Shown one piece after another: positions 7,758-16,204 of a DNA stretch of 34,925 bases (within the stretch, counting starts at the first letter, position 1; each line of letters opens with the position of its first letter). The notes beneath the pieces were generated by a model, which saw nothing but the letters and a program-made list of their open reading frames with translations, made no database searches and had not been told where the DNA came from. The position numbers were made by a program, and so were the translations under genes. This DNA is from Solobacterium sp. (GTDB lineage: Bacteria; Bacillota_I; Bacilli_A; Erysipelotrichales; Erysipelotrichaceae), in contig JAFRJJ010000032.1 in assembly GCA_017432325.1 (NCBI GenBank), forward strand, positions 1 to 34,925, in the 5' to 3' direction.

Positions 7758-7778
7758 TTAGTCATATAAAACGGTAAT

Positions 7779-7870
7779 ATGAACTAGCGTGGATTTATAC
7801 CTACAGGTTGAATTAGCGTGTGGGCAAAAAGAATCACAGGTTGAACTTCTGTGTTGGTGAAGAATTGAGT
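7779..7870 (+). repeat. Three imperfect direct repeats upstream of the ISL3 remnant
   Basis: The words GAACTAGCGTGG, CAGGTTGAATTAGCGTGTGG and CAGGTTGAACTTCTGTGTTGG occur in tandem at roughly 35-base spacing. They fill most of the gap between the PTS gene and the transposase remnant and may belong to the end of that insertion sequence. Confidence 0.45.
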
Positions 7871-7941
7871 GTAAAAAAGTGACCTTCTTATTACGATGAA
7901 TATGTCAACTATTCAGAGAATAAGGAGGTCATTTTCAGTGT

Positions 7942-8340
7942 ATGCTTTTTTCCAACATTAACGAAGAAGAATTTGAACTATATGAGGAATTTATACGTTC
8001 CGGCACTCTCTGTGTCGAGATCCGTTTGAAGAATCGCGGACATCGCTGCGTTGACTGCGGTACTTTCCACACGAATGTCAAAGAGTATCGGACAAAGACG
8101 ATCCGGCATTCCATATATGCCAGCCAGCCATGTACGATCCTCTATCATCAGAGGAGGTTCATCTGTCCGAAATGCGGAAAGACCTGTATGGAAACCAACC
8201 CCTTCATCAGTGATAACACCCGTATCTCAGATCAGACGATCGAAAATATACTGACTGACCTGAAACGATATAACAATTGCCATATTCTTCTACTGTATTT
8301 TCGTTACAGTTATTACAATATCAGGGAAAAGAACTCTTGA
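7942..8340 (+). pseudogene. ISL3-family transposase, N-terminal fragment
   Basis: About the first 110 residues match the start of an ISL3 transposase. There is a zinc-binding region with CVDC and CPKC pairs, and the typical RTKTIRHSIYASQP and HQRRFICPKCGKTC motifs. An intact protein would be about 400 residues. The family-like part ends near residue 110 (LTDLKRYN, about 8272) and the last 20 residues look unrelated, so the gene is cut by a deletion or insertion. AAGGAGG lies upstream. The remnant sits between the PTS operon and the 3' end of recombinase 2. Confidence 0.8.
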
Positions 8341-8364
8341 ATTCCAGGGAATCATTTCCCATAG

Positions 8365-8400
8365 AAAAAGCAGTAGACCGAAGTATAATGGCCGACTGCT
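8365..8400 (-). terminator. Terminator of the recombinase 2/RlmD-tail gene
   Basis: The 11-base arms AGCAGTAGACC (8369-8379) and GGCCGACTGCT (8390-8400) pair with two mismatches. On the minus strand they are followed by TTTTT. It lies just past the stop codon at 8407. Confidence 0.65.
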
Positions 8401-8406
8401 CTATGC

Positions 8407-10374
8407 CTATACCATATTGTAGTATTTCAATGCATCAAGGATCGCTTCTTCCTTTTCTTCTGTACATTTCGGCTGCTTTGGATCCTGCTTTTTGGAATGA
8501 TTGAAGTTCTCTCTTTCTTTGATCCCGTGCTTCTCCTTGATCTGAGCGATATTCAGACTCGATACGGTCAGAGCATAATTCTTCTTCACATATGATTTGA
8601 TCTCTTCATAGGTGGCACCTGTTTTAATGCCGGACATGTCCATATCTTCCAGAGAGAAGTCAACATGCACCTTCTTACTCGATATGTTTCCCTTGGAAAG
8701 AAGGACAACAGTCTCGACATGCCTATTACTGTCCAAACCTTTCCCAATCGGCATACTCATATCACTGTCGATGATCGGAAGGCGGAACGTGATCGACTTC
8801 AGCCACTGTCCGCTGGGCTGCCGCTCTTCGTGAATCTGGATCTCTTCAATGAGGGTTTCCATCAACTTCCGCTGTTCTTCCTCGTTCATCAGCTTATAAA
8901 ACTTATCGAAGTAGATCAGAATCTTGTAGATGTTATCCCCGGTAACCTTTTCGGACTCGATGGACTGCTTCTTCGCCCTTGCCTCTATGAGTCTCTGCTC
9001 CTGATCGTCGATCTTGTCGTACATCCGGTACAAACGGTCATCCAGGTCGGCCTTGCGGCGATTATAGTGACGGTCATCCGAATCTAGCTGTTCGATCTCT
9101 TCCAAAGTCTTCCGTTTCATGGCGTAGGACTGCTTCAGCTGCTTCTCCAGCGCCTTGATCTCCTGATCGATAGCCGTGGTGTCCACCTTCATATTGATCT
9201 TTTCCTGCATGAGCGAGGCAAAGCGCGGATTTGAGACCAGTTTCGTAATGATCTCAACTACGGAAGCATCTAGGATCTCTTCCTGGATCTGCTTCTTATA
9301 ATCACACTTATGACCGCGGGTCATGGTCCTGTGCTTGCAGCCGTAATAGTAAAAATCCTTATATTTTGAACCGTCCTTCTTGTGCTTGATACTTTTATTG
9401 CCGTACATGCCGGAGCCGCATACAGGGCATTTTACAAGGCCTGACAGAAGATGCGTCTTCGTATCCTTCGCCTTGTTCACATGCTCGTATTTCTTTGCCT
9501 GGGCGATCATCTTAACCTGAGCCTGGTTCCACAGCTCTTCCGAGACGATGCCTTCATGCAGACCGTCCACCACCAGGTAGTCATCCTGCTCAACCAGTCT
9601 ATATTCGTTGCGGGTGCCATGCACCTTTTCCGTTTTTCGGCGGCCATAAGCGATCTTTCCGCAGTATACCGGGTTCTTGATGATGCGGCGAATGAGTGCG
9701 GAATCAAACAGCGGATTCTTTCCATTATGACGGGCAATCTTGTGGATCCCGTGATTTTCCAGATGCTTGGCAAGACCATTGGCGCCGATATCTGTGGAGA
9801 CCCACTGTTCAAAAATAATGCGAATCGCTGGAGCTTCCTCCTCATTGATCTCCAGTACACCATCCTTCAGGCTGTAGCCATAAGGCGGAAAACCACCATT
9901 CCACTTGCCGTCCCTGGCTTTTTGGATACGGCCTTCCATGGTTTGGACACGGATATTCTCGCGCTCAATCTCCGCGACAGCTGACAGGACGGAGATCATC
10001 AGCTTTCCGGCATCCTTGGAGGAATCAATCCCATCTTCCACGCAGATCAAATTGACGCCAAAGTCCTGCATGGTCTGCAGCGTGGAAAGGACATCTGCAG
10101 CGTTCCTTCCAAAGCGCGACAGTTTGAAGACCAGAACAAAGGAAACTTCATCTTTACCGGTCTTGATGTCTTCCATCATGCGGTTGAACTCGTCGCGACC
10201 CTCTATGGACTTTCCGGATTTACCGGCGTCCTCATACTCCCCGGCAACCTCATAATCGTTGAATTCTGCAAAGGCCCGCATGCGGGTCCGTTGGGCATCC
10301 AGAGAATAGCCATCGATCTGCATCGCGGTTGAGACACGGGTATAAATATAAACCTTGGTTTTCTTCTTTTCCAT
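8407..10374 (-). CDS. Large serine recombinase 2 fused to an RlmD-type tail
   Basis: Residues 1 to about 551 are a large serine recombinase: catalytic Ser15 in YIYTRVST, FKLSRFGRN, a recombinase domain, a zinc ribbon CPVCGSG...CKHRTMTRGHKC, and a coiled coil. It is closely related to recombinase 1. At residue 552 the frame enters HVETVVLLSK and continues for about 95 residues. These closely resemble the tail at 19984-20301 and the C-terminal extension seen on many Firmicutes RlmD proteins (TYEEIKSYV, LNIAQIKEKHGI, EEKEEAILDAL). The full length of 655 residues exceeds the usual 500-560. The ATG at 10374 follows GGAG with good spacing. I read the fusion as the product of element junction at an rlmD-derived core. 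Confidence 0.88.
   Translation of the reverse strand: MEKKKTKVYIYTRVSTAMQIDGYSLDAQRTRMRAFAEFNDYEVAGEYEDAGKSGKSIEGRDEFNRMMEDIKTGKDEVSFVLVFKLSRFGRNAADVLSTLQTMQDFGVNLICVEDGIDSSKDAGKLMISVLSAVAEIERENIRVQTMEGRIQKARDGKWNGGFPPYGYSLKDGVLEINEEEAPAIRIIFEQWVSTDIGANGLAKHLENHGIHKIARHNGKNPLFDSALIRRIIKNPVYCGKIAYGRRKTEKVHGTRNEYRLVEQDDYLVVDGLHEGIVSEELWNQAQVKMIAQAKKYEHVNKAKDTKTHLLSGLVKCPVCGSGMYGNKSIKHKKDGSKYKDFYYYGCKHRTMTRGHKCDYKKQIQEEILDASVVEIITKLVSNPRFASLMQEKINMKVDTTAIDQEIKALEKQLKQSYAMKRKTLEEIEQLDSDDRHYNRRKADLDDRLYRMYDKIDDQEQRLIEARAKKQSIESEKVTGDNIYKILIYFDKFYKLMNEEEQRKLMETLIEEIQIHEERQPSGQWLKSITFRLPIIDSDMSMPIGKGLDSNRHVETVVLLSKGNISSKKVHVDFSLEDMDMSGIKTGATYEEIKSYVKKNYALTVSSLNIAQIKEKHGIKERENFNHSKKQDPKQPKCTEEKEEAILDALKYYNMV
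8698..8718 (-). other. Putative recombination core 2 (RlmD-like attachment site)
   Basis: On the minus strand the sequence encodes HVETVVLLS within recombinase 2. GTCTCGAC on the plus strand aligns with GTCTCGAG of core 1 and GTCTCCAC of core 3. The flanking bases GGA and ACATG match core 3. It is more diverged than the other two. Confidence 0.45.
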
Positions 10375-10413
10375 CAAGGACTCCTTTTAAGTTTGGACAT
10401 TATTTCCACGTGT

Positions 10414-10442
10414 ATCCTATCATATACTCCTCCGTTTTTCAA
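10414..10442 (-). promoter_or_regulatory. Promoter of recombinase 2
   Basis: The minus strand has TTGAAA (10437-10442) and TAGGAT (10414-10419) with a 17-base spacer, about 40 bases before the ATG. It lies between the terminator of the mobilization operon and the recombinase, so the recombinase is probably transcribed on its own. Confidence 0.5.
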
Positions 10443-10443
10443 A

Positions 10444-10489
10444 TAAAAAAGAAGGCCGACTCCATGGAAACGCCCCACAGAATCGGCCT
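10444..10489 (-). terminator. Terminator of the primase-mob operon
   Basis: AGGCCGACTC (10453-10462) and GAATCGGCCT (10480-10489) pair with one mismatch. On the minus strand they are followed by TCTTTTTT. The hairpin lies 6 bases past the small gene at 10495. Confidence 0.75.
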
Positions 10490-10494
10490 GATTG

Positions 10495-10677
10495 TCACGC
10501 AGCCTGTCTCGCCTCTGCACTGAGCCGCATATACCTTCGATACATTTCTTCGATGCATTTCAGTCTGCTTTTCTGTCTGGGATCCGGCAGTGTGTCCAGA
10601 TCCATCTGCCCGGCATATTTCTCTATCATATTGGCGAGGAAATCCGCCAGGCCGCTCCATACATCAGTCTCGTACAT
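10495..10677 (-). CDS. Small hypothetical protein downstream of mob
   Basis: This 60-residue charged helical protein starts at the ATG at 10677, preceded by GGGAGGGG. It overlaps the 3' end of the relaxase gene by 14 bases, so it belongs to the same operon and is probably coupled to it. It precedes the operon terminator. The domain was not recognised; position suggests a mobilization accessory role. Confidence 0.6.
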   Translation of the reverse strand: MYETDVWSGLADFLANMIEKYAGQMDLDTLPDPRQKSRLKCIEEMYRRYMRLSAEARQAA

Positions 10678-11662
10678 CCGCACCCCTCCCTTTCGTTTTG
10701 TTCTTTTCATTTCGGTCATCATGAGCGTAAGCCTCCAACACCTCCGGCGGGATCCTCTCCAGAAGAGCTACCGCAGCGTCAAAGTCACGGCGAAGCTGTA
10801 GGTCTGCCATTCTCTTTAAAACGCTCTCCTGGCGGCTCTCCTTCAGTTCTGTCGTAAGAGTTTTGTTTGCCAGCTCAAGAGCTGTGTTTTCTGCCTTCAT
10901 GGAACCGAAAGCCTTGCTGTACTTCCGAACCTGGGTGCTCATCTTTTCGACGTTCGGGATATACTTATCCAGCACCTTACCGATCTCGGCAGCCTTAGCC
11001 CTCGCATTGAATGCATTGACCTCTGAGAGCAGCCCTTCCAGCTTCTCGCGCTGTTTGTTTAGCCGAGTCATCTCCTTAAAGACCCTCGGCGGGATATAGT
11101 CCCTTCCGGTCTCGCTGGCGCTTAATCCTCGTTCCAGTTCCGGGAATCGTTTGACCATGTGTTCCCAGTAAGCATCCTGCCATTTCGTGAGCTTCTTCTT
11201 GTTACCGATAATCTCCTTGGCACAAAGCCTGCCGTCTTCTGTCAGCGGGACAAAAGAAAGGTGCATATGGGGCGTTTTCTCGTCCATATGCACCACGGCT
11301 GAAATAATCGTATTCGGATTCTGTTTCTGTTCCAGGAACTCAAGTGCCTCCCGGAAAAAGGCTCTGATCTCTTTCAAGCTCTTGTTCTGGAAAAACTCCG
11401 GGCTGGCGGTGATCATCGTTTCCACCAGCCGCACACTGTCCGTCCTGGTACGGCATCCAGTTTCTTTAATCTGTCGTTCTGCCTCTGCCCGGTACCGGCC
11501 CTTTGGTTCAACCAGATGGAAATTCAGATGTGTCCTGCTCGGATCAATGTCAGGATTGCTGGCATAACTCTCTTTTGTTCTTTCGTCATGAGCCTCGATC
11601 CTTCCGATCTCCGGCCCCTTGTATTTCATAAATCGCATGATCGCATACTGCGGTGCTGCCAT
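10664..11662 (-). CDS. mobV: MobV-family relaxase (Pre/Mob)
   Basis: This nicks oriT and leads single-strand transfer with the help of a co-resident conjugative system. It has 332 residues. The N-terminal MobV domain has RTHLNFHL near residue 43 and the metal-binding HMDEKTPHMH (His125, His132, His134). The C-terminal half (about 210-305) is a predicted coiled coil. The ATG at 11662 follows GAAGGAGGAG; an open frame further upstream crosses the palindromic region and is not used. MobV relaxases are typical of pMV158-type plasmids and Gram-positive mobilizable elements. A matching oriT-like sequence lies at 16353-16397 rather than next to the gene. No type IV secretion genes are in the window, so the element would be mobilizable, not self-transmissible. 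Confidence 0.9.
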   Translation of the reverse strand: MAAPQYAIMRFMKYKGPEIGRIEAHDERTKESYASNPDIDPSRTHLNFHLVEPKGRYRAEAERQIKETGCRTRTDSVRLVETMITASPEFFQNKSLKEIRAFFREALEFLEQKQNPNTIISAVVHMDEKTPHMHLSFVPLTEDGRLCAKEIIGNKKKLTKWQDAYWEHMVKRFPELERGLSASETGRDYIPPRVFKEMTRLNKQREKLEGLLSEVNAFNARAKAAEIGKVLDKYIPNVEKMSTQVRKYSKAFGSMKAENTALELANKTLTTELKESRQESVLKRMADLQLRRDFDAAVALLERIPPEVLEAYAHDDRNEKNKTKGRGADVRD

Positions 11663-11718
11663 AATGTCTACTCCTCCTTCAAATGCTATAACTGTAAAAG
11701 CTTTAATATTTTTTCGTT

Positions 11719-11782
11719 CGTACGTACATGCGTACAGCCGATATCTGAAGCAGATATCGTACGCTTGTACGCACGTACGCAT
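11719..11782. repeat. Long palindromic region upstream of mobV
   Basis: A perfect inner hairpin GATATCTG-AAG-CAGATATC (11740-11758) is flanked by GTACG-rich arms (CGTACGTACATGCGTACA on the left, TGTACGCACGTACG on the right) that pair with a small bulge. It lies between the primase/helicase stop and the relaxase start. It may be an operator, a replication origin, or an accessory transfer site. Confidence 0.7.
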
Positions 11783-11797
11783 GTTTTGATGACCTTA

Positions 11798-13120
11798 TTA
11801 AAGAAATGGATTGTCATGATCGATGACCTCGATGCCGAGGTATCCCCGGCAGCGTTTCCCCTTCCCGCGATAGATGTTGTTATCCGGGATCAGGTGATAC
11901 ACTTCGGCATACTGGGCAAGGAAGTTGGCAAAGCTCTTCATGGATAAGGCGTTTTCCGCATTGTCATCGCACCATTCTTTATATGCCGCATACAGATCAC
12001 AGGTCGCTGCCTTGCTGTCTTCATGAAAGGCGAGATACCCTTCAGAGGTCAGAAAACCCAGGATGTTGTTCGCATCCTTCACAATGGCTGCGATATTGTC
12101 CATTGACCGGTCACTGATGGTAAAGCGGTAGTTATTGGCGACAAGCCGCTTAAGTCCCTCCAGGCACCATAGAAAGATGCCTTCCTTTTCTGCAATCATC
12201 TTTTCGACAAGATAGGGATCGTCAACGCGGCCATCCGGCTTGTCCTTCGTGGTGATCACGATCTGCCGCCGAAAGAAGCCGTCAGACCGATCGTGAAGTG
12301 CAGTAAGGGCGCCATTCCCGAAGCACAGGAAGCGGACATACAGAAGGCTCTGATAACTCTGGATACCTTTCCGCTCAACATCCATCTGGCACTCGGAGGT
12401 GACAATCGATTTGATATAATTTGTTTTAGTAAGTGCGCTCATATCCATATCGTCATCCACCATGAGCAACTTATCCTCCAGGTCTGCCCTGGCAAAACGA
12501 TTTGTCTCGACCTTCTGGATGCTGGTGGTATTCATATTGATCCCAAAGATAGATCTCATCGCCAGCCCGATCCGGGATTTTCCTTCGCCGCCTTTCCCGA
12601 TCAGCAGAAGCATCTTTTGGGCCTTGGTCGTAGGAAGCAGGCAATACCCAAGGTACTCCTGCAGTGTTGGAATATCTCCCGGAATCAGAAGCTCCGAAAG
12701 GAAGTTTAGCCAGACGTTCGGCGTGCCTGCTGCTGGGTTGTATGCGACCTCCAGCCGGTTCCGGCAGTATTCCTTCTCTTCGCTGAAATGACCATCGAAA
12801 TACCATGTGCCGTTGGCCACATGGATGCGGTCCTGGTGAAGTGGGATCTCATCAGCGAAGGCCATCATTTTGACCGCCTTCATAAGGTCTTCAACTTTTC
12901 TCGCTGTTCCGGTCTTGATCCAGTCGCAGATCTCCATAAAAATCTCCCGTTTCAGGGCCGCTTCATCATGGACAAGCCCCTCGACGGTATACAGCTTGCC
13001 GTGAACGCATTTCATGGGATGTGCCTCCAAGAATGAACAGCAGAATGTCATCTCATCGATCTTACGATCCTCGGTGACCCACACCGGGGCATCAGGAGGC
13101 AGCGTTGATTTCCTCGGCAT
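11798..13120 (-). CDS. P4/D5-type primase-helicase (SF3 helicase domain)
   Basis: This plasmid/phage-type replication helicase has 440 residues. A Walker A motif GKGGEGKS lies at 175-182 and a Walker B LLMVDDDM at about 218-225, followed by a conserved helicase core (RFLCFGNGALTALHDRSDGFFRR) and a winged-helix-like C-terminus. The archaeo-eukaryotic primase part usual in this family is missing or very short. The separate CHC2 zinc-finger gene just upstream may supply that role. The ATG at 13120 follows AAAGGAGGG; a 5'-extended start is less likely. The coding region overlaps the end of the CHC2 gene by 29 bases. Confidence 0.85.
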   Translation of the reverse strand: MPRKSTLPPDAPVWVTEDRKIDEMTFCCSFLEAHPMKCVHGKLYTVEGLVHDEAALKREIFMEICDWIKTGTARKVEDLMKAVKMMAFADEIPLHQDRIHVANGTWYFDGHFSEEKEYCRNRLEVAYNPAAGTPNVWLNFLSELLIPGDIPTLQEYLGYCLLPTTKAQKMLLLIGKGGEGKSRIGLAMRSIFGINMNTTSIQKVETNRFARADLEDKLLMVDDDMDMSALTKTNYIKSIVTSECQMDVERKGIQSYQSLLYVRFLCFGNGALTALHDRSDGFFRRQIVITTKDKPDGRVDDPYLVEKMIAEKEGIFLWCLEGLKRLVANNYRFTISDRSMDNIAAIVKDANNILGFLTSEGYLAFHEDSKAATCDLYAAYKEWCDDNAENALSMKSFANFLAQYAEVYHLIPDNNIYRGKGKRCRGYLGIEVIDHDNPFL

Positions 13121-13724
13121 TCTTCGCCCTCCTTTCTTCCTCATAGGCTCTGATCACGCGATCTTCGAGACCCGTAATCTTGCCGTCCTTTATCAGTTCT
13201 GTAACAAGGGTCTTTCGCTGTTCGAGATCGCCGACCGCCAGTAGATCTGCCAGATATTCGATATAAGAGAACATCTGGCAGGCCTCTACAAAGCGGTCAT
13301 CAGGTTCTTCGCCCATCGAGACTGAGGCGAATCGCACCTTCCAGTCCTCCAGAAGGTGCATATAATCACAAAGCACCCTCTGACAGTAACGTTCGTCATC
13401 ACGAAACGCACTGATCATCGGGTGCTTAGGTTTTGCAAGCGCCGCTGCGGGTGAAGGCTTGTCCGGATCGATCCCAAAGTCCACAGTCAGCTTCCTCGCC
13501 GCTTCATAGGGGCTTAGAACGAAGAGTCTCCCTGTCAGATCGATCACATCCCCGGTGGCCCCGCAGCCGAAACAGTAGAAGTAATCTTCATTCAGCTTCA
13601 GGCTGGGATGCCGGTCATCATGGAACGGGCACCTAACCATGTCATGGTGATTTGGCTGTAGCCCGTACATCTTTGCCACATCAGGTACGCTCACACTTGC
13701 CTTTACAGTTTCAAATAGATTCAT
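13092..13724 (-). CDS. CHC2 zinc-finger primase-like protein
   Basis: This 210-residue protein has an N-terminal CHC2 DNA-binding zinc finger: CPFH (Cys32, His35) and CFGC (Cys51, Cys54), with the typical HPSLKLNEDYFYCFGC and GATGDVIDL. There is no TOPRIM domain, so it is not a complete DnaG primase. The rest (about 100-210) is helical and not recognised. AAGGAGG precedes the ATG. It heads the leftward operon CHC2, helicase, mobV, small gene. Together with the helicase it probably copies the excised circular element. Confidence 0.85.
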   Translation of the reverse strand: MNLFETVKASVSVPDVAKMYGLQPNHHDMVRCPFHDDRHPSLKLNEDYFYCFGCGATGDVIDLTGRLFVLSPYEAARKLTVDFGIDPDKPSPAAALAKPKHPMISAFRDDERYCQRVLCDYMHLLEDWKVRFASVSMGEEPDDRFVEACQMFSYIEYLADLLAVGDLEQRKTLVTELIKDGKITGLEDRVIRAYEEERRAKNAEEINAAS

Positions 13725-13887
13725 AGTCTGGTTCCTCCTTTGGATTTTATTTGGATACTTGATCCTGATGTCTTATACGGAGGAAAACCGACGGACTTGA
13801 AAAATTGGGCGATTTTGGGATTTGGGAGGAGTGAACAACAGAGAAATTGCAAAAACGCAATCTCTGGTGTGATATGTAATCATTTGA

Positions 13888-13916
13888 TTGCATTTGATGT
13901 TTATATGTAATATACT
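13888..13916 (+). promoter_or_regulatory. Promoter of the RelB/PIN module
   Basis: TTGCAT (13888-13893) and TATACT (13911-13916) are spaced by 17 bases, 46 bases before the antitoxin ATG. Several AT-rich TTTGAT words surround it. It lies in the 238-base divergent gap with the replication operon. Confidence 0.6.
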
Positions 13917-13962
13917 GAAGCTGAGAAAAAAGACACATTCGTTGCGATAGGAGGTAAAGAAA

Positions 13963-14241
13963 ATGGCAAGCACACTGGTCCAATTCCGAACAGAAGATAC
14001 AGAAAAGCTGAAATCCGTTCAGATCCTTGAAAAGCTGGGACTGTCACTTCCGGCATACCTTCGGATGTGCATGTCCAGACTGAATCAGGAAAACGGGATT
14101 CCCTTCAGTATGAAGCTGGAAGAAGAACAAAACCCCGGCATTCGTGCCCTGCAGAGAGCAAGTCGGATCGCCGAGGAGTATGGTATTTCCGATATGTCAT
14201 TGGATGAAATCAACGCGGAAATTGCTGAAGCCAGGAAGTAA
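13963..14241 (+). CDS. RelB/DinJ-type antitoxin
   Basis: This 92-residue protein has an N-terminal ribbon-helix-helix-like segment (about 1-50; LVQFRTEDTEKLKSVQILEK, then LGLSLPAYLRMCMSRL) typical of RelB/DinJ antitoxins. The acidic C-terminal half would wrap the toxin. AGGAGG lies before the ATG. The toxin gene starts 7 bases after its stop. It probably represses its own promoter. The module would stabilise the element. Confidence 0.82.
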   Translation: MASTLVQFRTEDTEKLKSVQILEKLGLSLPAYLRMCMSRLNQENGIPFSMKLEEEQNPGIRALQRASRIAEEYGISDMSLDEINAEIAEARK

Positions 14242-14247
14242 CCGCCT

Positions 14248-14670
14248 ATGAAATACTACGCAGTAATCGATACCAATGTCCTCGTTTCAGCGATTTTGAA
14301 GCATCATTCTGTCCCGGGAAGTATCATCGACCTGGCATTCGACGGCCCGATCATACCGGTCCTGAATGACGCAATTGAGAAAGAATACCGGGAAGTCCTG
14401 TCACGCCCGAAGTTTCATCTCCCCTCAGATCTGATTGAAGACATCCTGTCATCGTTTCATCAAAGGGGGCTTTATGTCGATGCAGAAGAACTCGATATGG
14501 AACTTCCCGATCCGAAAGACAGGGTCTTTTATGAAGTTGTCATGGAAGAACGAAAAGAAGAGGATGCTTATCTTGTGACCGGCAATATCAAGCATTTCCC
14601 GAAGAAGCCATATGTCGTAACACCGAGACAGATGCTGAATATCATATTGGAAGATCGGGAATATTATTAG
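14248..14670 (+). CDS. PIN-domain toxin
   Basis: This putative ribonuclease toxin has 140 residues and covers a complete PIN domain. Acidic residues at the expected places include DTNVL (Asp8), Glu47 of EKEYREVLSRP, and the DPKDR...EEDAYLVTGN segment with the late acidic pair. It belongs to the 'PIN family toxin component' group often paired with RelB-like antitoxins in Firmicutes. It is paired with the antitoxin 7 bases upstream. Confidence 0.85.
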   Translation: MKYYAVIDTNVLVSAILKHHSVPGSIIDLAFDGPIIPVLNDAIEKEYREVLSRPKFHLPSDLIEDILSSFHQRGLYVDAEELDMELPDPKDRVFYEVVMEERKEEDAYLVTGNIKHFPKKPYVVTPRQMLNIILEDREYY

Positions 14671-14713
14671 ACAGATCCATCTTCAATCGATGGAATAAAG
14701 AGGTGAGAAACAG

Positions 14714-15547
14714 ATGGCACAGACCTGGCTTCCCGGCGATACGCGGCAGCGCATCCAGGACTTAATCAAAGACAACAGCATCACTCAAGCCGAGCTGGCA
14801 GGCATCATCGGCCTTTCTGAAAGTGCGCTCAGCCGCTACCTGAAAGGCCAGACCGAGATGCTCGGTGACGGGTATATCATCAAGATCGCCAAGCATTTTA
14901 ATGTATCTACAGACTTCCTCCTGGGAGAGACGGATATCCCGGATCGGAAAAATTATGATATTGAGGAGCTGGGGCTTTCCGCGGAATCTGCGAAATTACT
15001 GTATACCGGAAAGATTGATTCCAACATCTTAAACCTGCTGATCGAGAATCCGAAATTCGCGCACCTTATCCGCCTGCTTGCCCTCTATAAGGATGAGACC
15101 ATGCTTGACGGCATAAGAGCCGCAAATCAGAATTATACATTTCTGCGGTCCCTCCTGATGGGCCAGGCCAGGTTTCATCCCGAAGATGCTGCGACGGCCA
15201 TAGACCTGGCGCAAAAGCTTTCGGATCTGAAAGCACCTCCGGTCTCTGCAGATATCGATGCAATAAGGACGGTCTTTATGCAGATCGTCGCGGATATAAA
15301 GGCAAGTGCTGCCTCTGAAAGCAAAATGTACCAGACTGCTACTTCAGAAATACTGGAAGATTTCCGCAAAACGCTCACAAGGGGCGAGGAAGGATTTGAT
15401 TTAAAATCTCTTACCGTGGATGATATGGTACAGGCCATCATGCATTATGCGAGACAAGGGGATTTCCCGCCAGAGACTTTATCAAATCTGGAAGAGACTC
15501 TGACAGAATTGTTTGAATCCGCAAAGGTGCCCGGCAATGACGAATGA
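14714..15547 (+). CDS. Xre-family regulator with long C-terminal region
   Basis: This 277-residue protein has a Cro/C1 HTH at about 12-70 (TQAELAGIIGLSESALSRYLKG, then HFNVSTDFLLGETD). About 200 helical residues of unknown function follow. AGAGGTGAG precedes the ATG. It overlaps the sigma factor gene by 11 bases, so the two are co-expressed. The long C-terminus may sense a signal or bind the sigma factor; that is inference. Confidence 0.82.
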   Translation: MAQTWLPGDTRQRIQDLIKDNSITQAELAGIIGLSESALSRYLKGQTEMLGDGYIIKIAKHFNVSTDFLLGETDIPDRKNYDIEELGLSAESAKLLYTGKIDSNILNLLIENPKFAHLIRLLALYKDETMLDGIRAANQNYTFLRSLLMGQARFHPEDAATAIDLAQKLSDLKAPPVSADIDAIRTVFMQIVADIKASAASESKMYQTATSEILEDFRKTLTRGEEGFDLKSLTVDDMVQAIMHYARQGDFPPETLSNLEETLTELFESAKVPGNDE

Positions 15548-16157
15548 GCAGCTTTGTTCTCTTGCCCGGGAAGGCAATAAGGCTGCCGAAGAAGCCCTGA
15601 TTGAAAATGTCATGCCGTCCATCCGGATCACTGCCTCAAATATCCAAAAGCGTTATTCCGGCATCCTGCTTGAAACAGATGACCTGGTGCAGGAAGCCCT
15701 GATCGGATTACTCCGGGCCATTAAGACTTATGACCCGGAAACCAGAAATCTGTTCCTGACCTATGTGCAGACAATTGCAGAAAATGCCATGCTTGATTAT
15801 GTGCGGAAATGCGCATCTGTGATTCCGGCATCCGGCAGCATTCTCAGCCTTGATGCTCCGCCGCCGGGATTTGATTCCGAAGCAAATGTCACTTACGCAG
15901 ATATCCTCCCGGACGATTACAACAAAAATCCTGAGCATCTATTTATTAGGAAGGAGACAATTACAGAAGTCCGAAATGCTCTTAGTGAAATCTCTGATCG
16001 TGAACGGGCCTATCTCCATTACCGATTCGGTTTTCTCGATTGTATGCTTCATGATCAAAGCGAAACCGCCGCGCACTTTCATCTCAGTCTGAGCCGGGCA
16101 AGACATACGGAAAAAGCCGCATTAAATAATGTCCGCCGCGCGCTCCCCGGACAATAA
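15537..16157 (+). CDS. Sigma-70 family RNA polymerase sigma factor
   Basis: This 206-residue protein has region 2 at about 20-90 (LLETDDLVQEALIGLLRAI, then LTYVQTIAENAMLDYVRK) and a region 4-like end (EISDRERAYLHYRFGF, then HFHLSLSRARHTEKAAL). AAAGGTG lies before the ATG, which is inside the preceding regulator gene. It resembles small element-borne sigma factors more than housekeeping SigA. It probably directs transcription of other genes on the same element. A strong terminator follows at 16205. Confidence 0.82.
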   Translation: MTNEQLCSLAREGNKAAEEALIENVMPSIRITASNIQKRYSGILLETDDLVQEALIGLLRAIKTYDPETRNLFLTYVQTIAENAMLDYVRKCASVIPASGSILSLDAPPPGFDSEANVTYADILPDDYNKNPEHLFIRKETITEVRNALSEISDRERAYLHYRFGFLDCMLHDQSETAAHFHLSLSRARHTEKAALNNVRRALPGQ

Positions 16158-16204
16158 TCGTTCCTTTTGTGTTTTTGATATACCTCTATTCCGCAGTCCG
16201 TGCC

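Noticed and set aside
11719..11782. Palindromic region as the oriT of MobV
   Set aside because: It lacks the TAGTGTG|TTATAC word. A much better match lies at 16353-16397.
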